Below, in pieces: positions 38,670 through 45,557 of a stretch of DNA of 64,000 nt. Each line of letters starts with the position of its first letter. The stretch's first letter is position 1. The position numbers and the translations under genes were made by a program. Below the pieces are notes generated by a model that worked only from the letters and a program-made list of their open reading frames with translations, was not told where the DNA came from and did no database searches. Source of the DNA: CAZOOM01 sp964460795 (GTDB lineage Bacteria; Omnitrophota; Omnitrophia; Omnitrophales; Aquincolibacteriaceae); NCBI GenBank assembly GCA_964460795.1, contig CAYWRU010000005.1, forward strand, positions 21,945 to 85,944. Reading direction: 5' to 3'.

Positions 38670-39555
38670 ATATTTTCTCCAGGCCCTCACGCTTGCGGTC
38701 CTCTTTCTGACCAGCGCTTTTGCCTGCACACTTCAAGCCGCGAATCAAGAAGCTGTTTCTTCCAATCCAGCAAGTGATTGCCAGAAAAATCAAGATGCTT
38801 TGCGAGACAAAGCCCTTCATGAAATTTATAAGATCAATTCGAACCTTGCTCAAATCTATTGGCGGTCCCGACAATCTTGGGAAGTCCGGTACAACGGCCA
38901 GTGGGAAGCTGTGCAAAAAAAGTCTGATCCTTTTTCGGATGCCCGCTCAACCCAGGGTGAAGTGGAAGCCGGTCATGTCGAGGCTCAAGCGGATCGTTTA
39001 TGGGAAGAATCGCTTCGTGGACGCAACTCGGTAAAAAAAGAATTAGAATCCTTAATCCATCTTTTAGATTCGCTGAACGCCTGCTGTTCGGCATGGGCCT
39101 ATACACAATGTCTCCATCCGTGGGCAGAGAAAACACTTGAGGACTTAAAAAGCGTCAAAGGAGACTTTTTTAAAGCCGAATCATTTCTCGATACTCTGCA
39201 GGAGAGAATTTTACAAAGCGTAGGGGAGGATCCTTCGGATCACACACCGTACGGCCCGCGCATGACGGAACCTTTGCAGATTTGGACCGAAAAAGTAGAG
39301 CCAAATCTGCTACTTTCAATGCGTGTCCTGGAAAGCAATTTCGAATTTGCTTTACTCAAACCTTTTTGCTGCGAGTCTTGCACGGCAGAAAACCTTGAGA
39401 AATCCAATCGTGATCAGTCCAATCCGCTCCCTCATCCGGAGTCTTCAATTGGCGTCGGAGGAAAAATTCTGCCGCAGAGAGCCATCGGCCCATACTTAAG
39501 AACCTTGGAAGATGAAGTGCGGCTAAAATCCGGCTCGGAAAAAGATTCCGACTAA
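38638..39555 (+). CDS. Exported helical protein with conserved cysteines, paralogue 2
   Basis: The start ATG at 38638 lies within the end of paralogue 1 (32-bp overlap) and gives a signal peptide (FLQALTLAVLFLTSAFACTLQA). Like its neighbour it has an early cysteine (ASDCQKN), a central QCLHPWAEKTLEDL matching the other's DCYEDALHP segment, and a late KPFCCESC matching its SHCCLKP. The tail (about 40 residues) is polar and disordered-looking. The pair probably arose by tandem duplication. Function unknown; the link to the upstream Fur-family gene is the best clue. Confidence 0.65.
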   Translation: MIKKLKPYTFKYFLQALTLAVLFLTSAFACTLQAANQEAVSSNPASDCQKNQDALRDKALHEIYKINSNLAQIYWRSRQSWEVRYNGQWEAVQKKSDPFSDARSTQGEVEAGHVEAQADRLWEESLRGRNSVKKELESLIHLLDSLNACCSAWAYTQCLHPWAEKTLEDLKSVKGDFFKAESFLDTLQERILQSVGEDPSDHTPYGPRMTEPLQIWTEKVEPNLLLSMRVLESNFEFALLKPFCCESCTAENLEKSNRDQSNPLPHPESSIGVGGKILPQRAIGPYLRTLEDEVRLKSGSEKDSD

Positions 39556-39660
39556 AATCCCAAATGCCAAGCACCAGATCCCAAACAAATTCCAGAATCC
39601 AATTGAATGATGCTTGGATACAATCCGTTTGGTATTTGGGTTTTGGGATTTGGAATTTCA
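39555..39660 (+). repeat. Intergenic dyad of reiterated CCCAAA/TTTGGG words
   Basis: Left arm (39555-39603) is a string of words like ATCCCAAA, GCCAAGC and TTCCAGAATCCAA. The right arm (39629-39660) reads GGTATTTGGG, TTTTGGGATT, TGGAATT. AAATCCCAAA (39555-39564) is exactly complementary to TTTGGGATTT (39642-39651). The element lies between convergent genes and could act as a bidirectional terminator. The internal word repetition makes it look like a mobile or slippage-derived intergenic repeat. Confidence 0.6.
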
Positions 39661-39671
39661 GGGACAAGCTG

Positions 39672-40058
39672 CTATTTTAAGTCCCGGTTCCACTCTTTGG
39701 AAAATTCAGAGGATCCAACCTCAGTTCCCACATGAAAAATGGGATACCAGACAAGAAGGCGTTTATCTCCCCGGAAGGCCCAACGAATCGGCCAGGTTGG
39801 AATTAGATAGGCATTCACCAAAACATTTCCCACCACCGCAAAGGGGACAAGCAAGGTCCGGCCTGTCACATACGCGGTCTTTTCCGTGGCCTTCACGACC
39901 CAGAATCCGGCCGAGGTTTCCGTGGGATTGGGTGCATTCACCAGTTTATTTTCCCATTCCGGAAGGTAGTATTTTGAGGTCATATCTCTGCCGGTGGCAC
40001 AGCCGCCAAGACAGAGCAAACTGATTAGAAATGTCGCCGTGATTTTTGCATATTTCAT
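39672..40058 (-). CDS. Small lipoprotein of unknown function
   Basis: The 128-residue product has a classic lipoprotein signal: MKYAKITATFLISLLCLGGC, with the lipobox LGGC placing the lipidated Cys at residue 20. The mature part has a YYLPEWENKLVNAP segment and a hydrophobic stretch (TLLVPFAVVGNVLVNAYLIPTWP) that may lie against the membrane. No enzyme motif is visible. It is transcribed divergently from the DUF62 gene with a 55-bp gap and convergently with the exported paralogues. Confidence 0.75.
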   Translation of the reverse strand: MKYAKITATFLISLLCLGGCATGRDMTSKYYLPEWENKLVNAPNPTETSAGFWVVKATEKTAYVTGRTLLVPFAVVGNVLVNAYLIPTWPIRWAFRGDKRLLVWYPIFHVGTEVGSSEFSKEWNRDLK

Positions 40059-40113
40059 GGTATGATTTCCCTCGCTTTGCCGTATTGTAACTCCATTTTA
40101 AAAAAATTCGAGA

Positions 40114-40905
40114 ATGAATTTGAGAAATAAACGCCCCATCGTTCTTCTCACTGATTTTGGAAATTCAGATGCCTATGCCGGAATTCTACGCGGAGTCATT
40201 TACCGGGGATTTCCCGAGGCCCTTATCATCGACCTTTCGCATGAAGTTCCGCCTTTTCAAACGATTCAAGCTGCGTACATGCTGAAATCCAGTATTGCAT
40301 ACTTTCCCCAAGGCTCTGTTTTTGTCATTGTGGTCGATCCTGGAGTCGGGACTTCGCGGCCCCTTCTCGCCGTTCAAACCCCAACTTCATTTTTTCTAGC
40401 TCCAGACAATGGTGTCTTGGAGTGGACGCTGCAAGGGAGCTCTTCCTATATAATCCGGCGCGTTGCAAAATCACTTCATAGCGCTCCGATTTCCGCTACC
40501 TTTCATGGCCGGGATATTTTAGCGCCTTGGGCTGCAGAACTCGCCAAAAACCCTCGTTCCTTTTCTAAAATCGGTCCCAGGATCTCTAAAATACAAAGTC
40601 TTGAATTGCCGGACGTAACTAAAACCAATCGTAAACTTGCAGGGGAAGTGCTTTTCTTTGACCATTTTGGAAATGCAATCACCAATCTTGAAAAATCATT
40701 TTGGCCGGATGACTCTTGGGAGCATTGCAAAATTAAGGCAGGAAGCATTCGGATTTCAAGCCTGGAGAAGACTTATGGTCCTAAGTCAGTTAAAATGTGC
40801 GCACTTATCAATAGTGAGAATCATTTAGAAATTGCACGACCGTCAGGTTCAGCTCGCAGCCAGCTTAAAATCAAAGATCGGGTCATTGTGGAGTCTACAT
40901 CATGA
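40114..40905 (+). CDS. SAM hydrolase / SAM hydroxide adenosyltransferase (DUF62)
   Basis: Family landmarks are clear: LLTDFGNSDAYAG at the N-terminus, IDLSHEVPPFQ, FVIVVDPGVGT, FLAPDNGVLEW and FHGRDILAPWAAEL, then the C-terminal barrel entry FFDHFGNAITN. This fold is shared with the fluorinase but lacks its chlorinase/fluorinase context; known bacterial members cleave S-adenosylmethionine to adenosine and methionine. Length (263 residues) is standard. The stop overlaps the next start (ATGA), so it is coupled to the Nudix gene. The biological reason for SAM cleavage is unknown in most hosts. Confidence 0.85.
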   Translation: MNLRNKRPIVLLTDFGNSDAYAGILRGVIYRGFPEALIIDLSHEVPPFQTIQAAYMLKSSIAYFPQGSVFVIVVDPGVGTSRPLLAVQTPTSFFLAPDNGVLEWTLQGSSSYIIRRVAKSLHSAPISATFHGRDILAPWAAELAKNPRSFSKIGPRISKIQSLELPDVTKTNRKLAGEVLFFDHFGNAITNLEKSFWPDDSWEHCKIKAGSIRISSLEKTYGPKSVKMCALINSENHLEIARPSGSARSQLKIKDRVIVESTS

Positions 40906-41444
40906 AATCCTACTACAAACTCTTGAAGAAAAAAATTGTATTTTCCAAAGGCCCCATCCATTTGACAGACTCCCTCATCCGACTCCGAAGCGGCCTCGTC
41001 ACTTCGCGTCAAATCATTGAGCATCCCGGCGCCGTAGTGATATTGCCGCGCCTCGAGCAAGATAAGTTTATTTTGATCAAGCAATTTCGATTTGCTGCCA
41101 ACAAATGGCTCTCGGAATGGCCGGCGGGCGGGATTGAAAAAGGGGAGAGCCTTAAGGCTTCGGCGACACGAGAGCTAATGGAAGAAGCGGGTTATCGTCC
41201 CCGAAAATTGACGAAAGTAACTGAGTTTTATCCCACACCTGGAATCTCAGGTGAGATCATGCATTTGTTTCTTGCAGAAAAGCTCGTCCCGGAATCTGCG
41301 CCTCAGGATCATGATGAAGATATTCAAACCCAAGTTTTTTCTTTAGCGCAAATCGGACGCATGATTCAAAATGGCAAAATTGAAGATGCGAAGACGATTG
41401 TCGGATATTTTTATCTAAAAGAACTATTTGGGAAGAAAGCCTGA
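40902..41444 (+). CDS. Nudix hydrolase, ADP-ribose/ADP-sugar pyrophosphatase type
   Basis: A 180-residue protein with an intact Nudix box GGIEKGESLKASATRELMEEAGY (about residues 76-98). The preceding EWPAGGI and following FYPTPGISGEIMHLFLAEKL are typical of the ADP-ribose pyrophosphatase (NudF-like) group, which splits ADP-ribose or ADP-sugars into AMP and sugar phosphate. It starts in overlap with the DUF62 gene. Both consume adenine-containing metabolites, so a shared salvage role is plausible. Substrate assignment is by family. Confidence 0.85.
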   Translation: MKSYYKLLKKKIVFSKGPIHLTDSLIRLRSGLVTSRQIIEHPGAVVILPRLEQDKFILIKQFRFAANKWLSEWPAGGIEKGESLKASATRELMEEAGYRPRKLTKVTEFYPTPGISGEIMHLFLAEKLVPESAPQDHDEDIQTQVFSLAQIGRMIQNGKIEDAKTIVGYFYLKELFGKKA

Positions 41445-41456
41445 ATTGCTTATAAT
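41428..41456 (+). promoter_or_regulatory. Candidate promoter upstream of tRNA-Thr
   Basis: TTGGGA (41428-41433) and a perfect TATAAT (41451-41456) are spaced 17 bp apart, overlapping the end of the Nudix gene. A second, extended -10 (TGTTATAAT, 41518-41526) lies closer to the tRNA. Either or both could drive the tRNA gene. Confidence 0.45.
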
Positions 41457-41466
41457 ACGCATTCCC

Positions 41467-41567
41467 TAATGCGGAATGCAGAATTCGGAATGCGGATTTT
41501 TTGTAGGTGCATGCACCTGTTATAATAAAACTCTCGATTCCGCATTCAACACTCCGCATTCAGAATT
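41467..41567 (+). repeat. Intergenic dyad of reiterated GGAATGC/GCATTCC words with central palindrome
   Basis: The left arm (41467-41498) repeats GCGGAATGC, GAATTCGGAATGCGGA; the right arm (41537-41568) repeats TCCGCATTC, ACTCCGCATTCAGAATTC. Between them is a perfect 14-bp palindrome, AGGTGCATGCACCT (41505-41518), directly followed by an extended -10 box. The arms can form a long cruciform or RNA hairpin. Confidence 0.65.
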
Positions 41568-41574
41568 CGTTGTT

Positions 41575-41650
41575 GCTGGTGTAGCTCAGTCGGTAGAGCA
41601 GCTGTTTCGTAAACAGCAGGTCGTCAGTTCGATTCTGACCACCAGCTCCA
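41575..41650 (+). tRNA. tRNA-Thr (CGT anticodon), CCA encoded
   Basis: The cloverleaf is complete: acceptor GCTGGTG/CACCAGC, D-arm GCTC-AGTCGGTA-GAGC, anticodon stem GCTGT/ACAGC around loop TTCGTAA, variable AGGTC and T-arm GTCAG-TTCGATT-CTGAC. The anticodon CGT reads ACG (threonine). The discriminator T is followed by an encoded CCA at 41648-41650. Confidence 0.95.
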
Positions 41651-41665
41651 TATACTATTGTAGAT

Positions 41666-41713
41666 TTTTGAATGTAGATTTTAGATTGGGCGGGCTGCCT
41701 TAAATCTAAAATC
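41666..41713 (+). repeat. Intergenic dyad of reiterated TAGATTT words
   Basis: GATTTTAGATT (41677-41687) is exactly complementary to AATCTAAAATC (41703-41713) across a 15-base loop containing GGGCGGGC. Further TAGATTTTTG and CGAAAATC words extend the arms. It separates the converging tRNA-Thr and rpoN and may terminate transcription in both directions. Confidence 0.6.
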
Positions 41714-41738
41714 GAAAATCTCAACTCAAAAATTAAAA

Positions 41739-43193
41739 TTATCGTTTGCGGCGAAGATGAGTTGGCAGAATTTTCAGTAACTCACGATATTTTGCCACAG
41801 TCCGGCGGGCAATAGGAATTCCTTCCATTTTTAGTTTACCTACCAAGGCCTGATCACTGAGCGGCTTTTTGGGATCTTCGGCAGCGATAATCACCCGGAT
41901 CCTTTCCATAATACTTCTTTGAGATTCACTCTCGCCTGAGTCCGTATCCATTCGATTTGAGAAGAAACTACGCATCGAAACAACGCCCTGAGGGGTTGCC
42001 ATATATTTTCCGCTGACCGCGCGGCTGATGGAAGATTCATGAAGCCCCAAAGCCTCGGCGGCATCTTTCATGCGAAGCGGCTTTAGATGGGTGAATCCTT
42101 GTAAAAAATAATCTCGCTGCGCCTTGACAATAAATTCGGAAAGATTTTTCAAAGTCGATCCGCGCATTTCAAGTCCGCTGATAAAATCTTGAGCTTTTTG
42201 TATTTTTTCCCGGATAAAAGTCCGTGTGGTTGCATCAGTTGAAGGATTCCTTAGCAGATTTCGGTACATGCGGCTGATACGAAGCTCCGGGAACGACTCC
42301 TGCCGCACCTCAACGCGAAAGTGGGGCTCACCGTCTACTTCTTCGGCAATCACGGAAACATCCGGCACAATGGAGGCGGCTGGATGATGCTGAAAATCCC
42401 GCGCCGGCCGAGGGTCCAATTTTTGAATGATCTCGGCAACCGTTTTTAAACTCTCCTGGTCAGTTCCCATTAATTTGGCAAGTCCTGAAAAATCCCGGCG
42501 AACCAAAAGCGCAAAACCCTGACGCAGAACTTGAATCGCCAGCTCTGAAACAGGCTCTTTTCTCTCGAGCTGCAAAATGAGCGTTTCCTGCAAATTCCTA
42601 GCGAAAATTCCAGGGGGATCAAGCTGCTGGAGTTTTTTTAAAAGAATTTCGGCTTCCGGCAAAGAGACATGTACGCGCGCAGCTAAATCCTCCAGCGGAG
42701 AGACTAAAAAACCTTGTGCATCCAAATCGCCGATAAACTCTGGGACAATTTTTAATTCTTTTTCTGAGAAATCCTGGGTCCGTATCTGTGTTAAAAGATA
42801 ATCTTCAAGACTCTCGTCCTTCGTCAGGGCTCCTTCTTGAAAATTGCGGCTTTTTTGAAGTGTGTCCGGATCCTCCAAAGAATCGCCGTCTTCCACCCAC
42901 GAATTAGGATCATCCTGCATCTGAACGAGGCGCTCACCCTCGGTTCCTTTGCCAAACTGAAGCTCCCGGGCGTCATTCTTAAAAAGATTCTCGGGAATAG
43001 CGGCCGAATCATCCGATCCTGTCCTAAGCCCAGAATCATCATTCTTAGTCTCCACCACCGGATTTTCTTCAAGAAGGGCCTCGACCTCACTTTGAAGATC
43101 CGCAACCGGCATCTGAAGCAGCTTTAAATACTGCCTTATCTGAGGAGACAACACTAATTTCTGGGACTGATTTTGGATTAATCGATGCTCCAT
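41739..43193 (-). CDS. rpoN: RNA polymerase sigma-54 factor
   Basis: RpoN directs the polymerase to -24/-12 promoters that need AAA+ activators. Region I is intact at the N-terminus (NQSQKLVLSPQIRQYLKLLQM), followed by an acidic region II, the core-binding domain (LDPPGIFARNLQETLILQL), the HTH domain (LGLHESSISRAVSGKYMATPQGV) and the RpoN box ARRTVAKYRELL ahead of a basic tail. The frame is open to 43298, but the extra 35 residues have no RpoN counterpart; MEHRLIQNQSQ at 43193 is the natural start (MFHSMEHR at 43208 is an alternative), giving 484 residues. No activator gene is present in the window. Confidence 0.95.
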   Translation of the reverse strand: MEHRLIQNQSQKLVLSPQIRQYLKLLQMPVADLQSEVEALLEENPVVETKNDDSGLRTGSDDSAAIPENLFKNDARELQFGKGTEGERLVQMQDDPNSWVEDGDSLEDPDTLQKSRNFQEGALTKDESLEDYLLTQIRTQDFSEKELKIVPEFIGDLDAQGFLVSPLEDLAARVHVSLPEAEILLKKLQQLDPPGIFARNLQETLILQLERKEPVSELAIQVLRQGFALLVRRDFSGLAKLMGTDQESLKTVAEIIQKLDPRPARDFQHHPAASIVPDVSVIAEEVDGEPHFRVEVRQESFPELRISRMYRNLLRNPSTDATTRTFIREKIQKAQDFISGLEMRGSTLKNLSEFIVKAQRDYFLQGFTHLKPLRMKDAAEALGLHESSISRAVSGKYMATPQGVVSMRSFFSNRMDTDSGESESQRSIMERIRVIIAAEDPKKPLSDQALVGKLKMEGIPIARRTVAKYRELLKILPTHLRRKR

Positions 43194-43381
43194 AGAGTGA
43201 AACATAACATGGGCATCCCGGAATGTAAAGCCAGCTCCCACAAGCAGTTGAAATAAATGAGGGGTCGGGAAGTTTTTCCCGATCCACTCATCCTGCACTT
43301 GATCTTATAATCAAGTGCGGCACTGAGTCGGCCTTGAAGTCCGTCTCCAGTGCTGAGCGAGTCCGCCAAGATACATGGCGG

Positions 43382-43421
43382 GCGAGTCGAAGGATCTCAT
43401 CAATCAGATCCCTCGATTCGC
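43382..43421 (+). repeat. REP-like imperfect hairpin (GAGTCGAAGGATC type)
   Basis: GCGAGTCGAAGGATC (43382-43396) pairs imperfectly (13 of 15) with GATCCCTCGATTCGC (43407-43421) around a 10-base loop, and GCTCCGCTCACTCGGGATGA follows. This resembles a palindromic intergenic repeat, of the type GTCATCCTGAGCGA..CGAAGGATC, that I know from many unrelated bacterial genomes. It sits in the 365-bp gap between rpoN and accD, which otherwise holds only the hairpin and promoter listed next. Confidence 0.6.
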
Positions 43422-43437
43422 TCCGCTCACTCGGGAT

Positions 43438-43475
43438 GAGCCCTCGTTTGTAGAGATAAATAACGCCGAGGGCTC
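43438..43475 (+). terminator. 9-bp hairpin upstream of the accD promoter
   Basis: GAGCCCTCG (43438-43446) and CGAGGGCTC (43467-43475) form a perfect stem with a 20-base loop, ending 7 bp before the -35 box. It is followed by AAATAAATT rather than a pure T-run, so it may be a terminator for upstream transcripts or an operator-like site; either reading is uncertain. Confidence 0.4.
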
Positions 43476-43482
43476 AAATAAA

Positions 43483-43511
43483 TTGACACGCATTTGAAGT
43501 TCGCTTAGAAT
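43483..43511 (+). promoter_or_regulatory. Sigma-70-type promoter for the accD operon
   Basis: A perfect TTGACA (43483-43488), a 17-bp spacer and TAGAAT (43506-43511) give a strong consensus match. The start point near 43518 leaves a leader of about 40 bases before the accD ATG at 43559. Genes from accD through lptD follow with little or no spacing and could be one transcript. Confidence 0.7.
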
Positions 43512-43558
43512 TTGTAAACTCATATAACAAAACCACTTATCTCAAAGCATCACTCATC

Positions 43559-44449
43559 ATGACTACACTTGATAAATCTGTGAATGCATCCTCGGGGCAT
43601 CCGGTCGTAGCCGACCATCTCAAGACTGGACTTAAGAAGAAAAGCATTCCTGCTGGACTCTGGACAAAATGCCCTAGCTGTCAGCATGTTATGTTCAACA
43701 AAGCACTTAAAGACAATTACTCGGTTTGTCTAAAATGCCAATACCATTTTATCGTGGGTGCGCAGGAACGCGTTCAGCACCTCTTAGATGCGGAAAGCTT
43801 TAAAGAAATTGATCCGAATCTCAAGACGCTCGATCCTTTGAAATTTGAAGGCACCAAATCCTACATTGAAAAACTCAAGCAAGATCAAAAAAAGACGGGC
43901 CTCAAAGAAGCCTGCTTGACCGGAGAGGGAAAAATCCACGGACTACCGGTTGCCATTGGCGTCACTGATTCCCGGTTCATCATGGGGTCCATGGGTTCAG
44001 TAGTCGGAGAAAAGATGACGCGGGTTATTGAATATGCGGTTGAAAAGAAGCTTCATTTAATTATTATCTCCGGCTCAGGCGGAGGAGCGCGCATGTATGA
44101 AGGAGCGCTCAGCCTTATGCAAATGGCCAAAACCTCTGCAGCACTGAATCGTCTTCATAAGGCCGGGCTTCTTTTTATTTCTGTTCTGACCAATCCCACT
44201 ATGGGAGGCGTCATGGCCAGCTTTGCATCCTTGGGCGATATTATCTTAGCTGAGCCGCGCGCTTTGATCGGATTTGCCGGACCTCGGGTGATCGAGCAAA
44301 CGATTCGTCAAAAACTTCCATCTGATTTTCAAACGTCGGAATTTATGCTGGAGCATGGTCTCTTGGATATGGTCGTGGACCGCAGCGAACTCAAAGATAA
44401 ACTCTTTTTACTCCTTGAATTTTCAAAGACTAAAAAAGAGAGTGCTTAA
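43559..44449 (+). CDS. accD: Acetyl-CoA carboxylase carboxyltransferase subunit beta
   Basis: AccD with AccA transfers the carboxyl group from carboxybiotin to acetyl-CoA, the first committed step of fatty-acid synthesis. The N-terminal zinc ribbon is complete (CPSCQHVMFNKAL then CLKCQYHF, four cysteines). The crotonase-like core has GKIHGLPVAIGV, the oxyanion-forming SGSGGGARMYEGALSLMQMAK, and LTNPTMGGVMASFASLGD with FAGPRVIEQT. Length (296 residues) is normal. It is followed without a gap by the ABC ATPase. accA is not in the window. Placement before lptD links lipid supply with envelope building. Confidence 0.95.
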   Translation: MTTLDKSVNASSGHPVVADHLKTGLKKKSIPAGLWTKCPSCQHVMFNKALKDNYSVCLKCQYHFIVGAQERVQHLLDAESFKEIDPNLKTLDPLKFEGTKSYIEKLKQDQKKTGLKEACLTGEGKIHGLPVAIGVTDSRFIMGSMGSVVGEKMTRVIEYAVEKKLHLIIISGSGGGARMYEGALSLMQMAKTSAALNRLHKAGLLFISVLTNPTMGGVMASFASLGDIILAEPRALIGFAGPRVIEQTIRQKLPSDFQTSEFMLEHGLLDMVVDRSELKDKLFLLLEFSKTKKESA

Positions 44450-45553
44450 TTGGCTACCGTCTCACTTCGTAATATCTCCAAGTATTATCCAGGCCCTCAT
44501 TGCGCCGTCAGGAATCTGAGTCTTGAAATTGCGGATAAAGAATTTCTGGTTCTAGTCGGTCCCTCGGGATGCGGAAAATCCACCACGCTTCGAATGGTTG
44601 CCGGCCTTGAAGAAGTCTCGGAGGGTGAAATTCGGATTGATGATCAAGTAGTCAACCATGTCCCGGCAAAAAACCGCGACCTGGCCATGGTGTTTCAAAA
44701 TTACGCCCTTTATCCTCACATGAGCGTCTACGAAAACCTGGCCTTCGGACTTAAACTTAGAAAATATCCCACCAAAGAAATTGAACGCCGGGTAGGGGAA
44801 GCTGCGGACATTCTTGGACTCGAAAGCATGCTGACCCGCAAACCCAAAGAGCTTTCCGGAGGTGAACGCCAACGCGTCGCGGTAGGACGCGCCATTGTCC
44901 GAAAACCCAAAGTATTTCTTTTTGATGAACCTCTCAGCAACTTGGATGCAAAACTCCGCGTCCAGATGCGCCTGGAACTTCAAAAGCTCCACAACCGGCT
45001 TCAGTGCACCATGATCTATGTCACGCACGATCAAACGGAGGCGCTTACTTTAGGCGACCGAATTGTGGTTATGCGGAAAGCCACGATTCAGCAGGTCGCA
45101 GATCCTATCGGTCTTTATGAAAATCCCTCAAATACGTTTGTTGCGGGATTTATTGGCTCACCACCTATGAATTTCTTAAAAGGCGTTATCGTGGCTGAAA
45201 ACGGAGATTATTTTTTTCAGGACCGCACCAGCAAACTCAGAATTCTTCCGCAGCATAATTCAAAAATTTCTCCCTTCCGGAATAAACCCGTTCTTTTTGG
45301 CATTCGTCCGGAAGATATCTATGACAAGATTTTTGCCCAGGACGCTCGCCCCGAATTCACTATTACCGCTACGGTGGAAATGGTGGAACCCATGGGTGCA
45401 GATATTTTTCTCCATCTCTGCGCCGGATCCAACAATTTCGTTTCCCGCGTTTCAAATCAAGACACCGCCCATGCCAATCAAGATCTTCAAATGGTTTTTG
45501 ACATGAGCAAAGCACACTTTTTTGATCCTGAGACAGAAAAAGCCATCTTCTGA
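44450..45553 (+). CDS. ABC transporter ATP-binding protein, MsmX/UgpC/MalK type
   Basis: The 367-residue ATPase has Walker A GPSGCGKST (residues 37-45), the Q-loop MVFQNYALYPHMSV, signature LSGGERQRVAVGRA, Walker B VFLFDEPLSNLDAKLR and the H-loop THDQTEA. A C-terminal OB-fold regulatory domain follows from about residue 240 (IRPEDIYDK). This layout is that of carbohydrate importers of the CUT1 group. The start is TTG directly after the accD stop. No permease or binding-protein gene lies nearby, so it may be a shared energising subunit like MsmX. Sugar specificity cannot be read. Confidence 0.9.
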   Translation: MATVSLRNISKYYPGPHCAVRNLSLEIADKEFLVLVGPSGCGKSTTLRMVAGLEEVSEGEIRIDDQVVNHVPAKNRDLAMVFQNYALYPHMSVYENLAFGLKLRKYPTKEIERRVGEAADILGLESMLTRKPKELSGGERQRVAVGRAIVRKPKVFLFDEPLSNLDAKLRVQMRLELQKLHNRLQCTMIYVTHDQTEALTLGDRIVVMRKATIQQVADPIGLYENPSNTFVAGFIGSPPMNFLKGVIVAENGDYFFQDRTSKLRILPQHNSKISPFRNKPVLFGIRPEDIYDKIFAQDARPEFTITATVEMVEPMGADIFLHLCAGSNNFVSRVSNQDTAHANQDLQMVFDMSKAHFFDPETEKAIF

Positions 45554-45557
45554 GCTC

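Noticed and set aside
39555..41713. CRISPR array
   Set aside because: The word repeats are degenerate, differ between gaps, have no regular spacers and there are no cas genes nearby.
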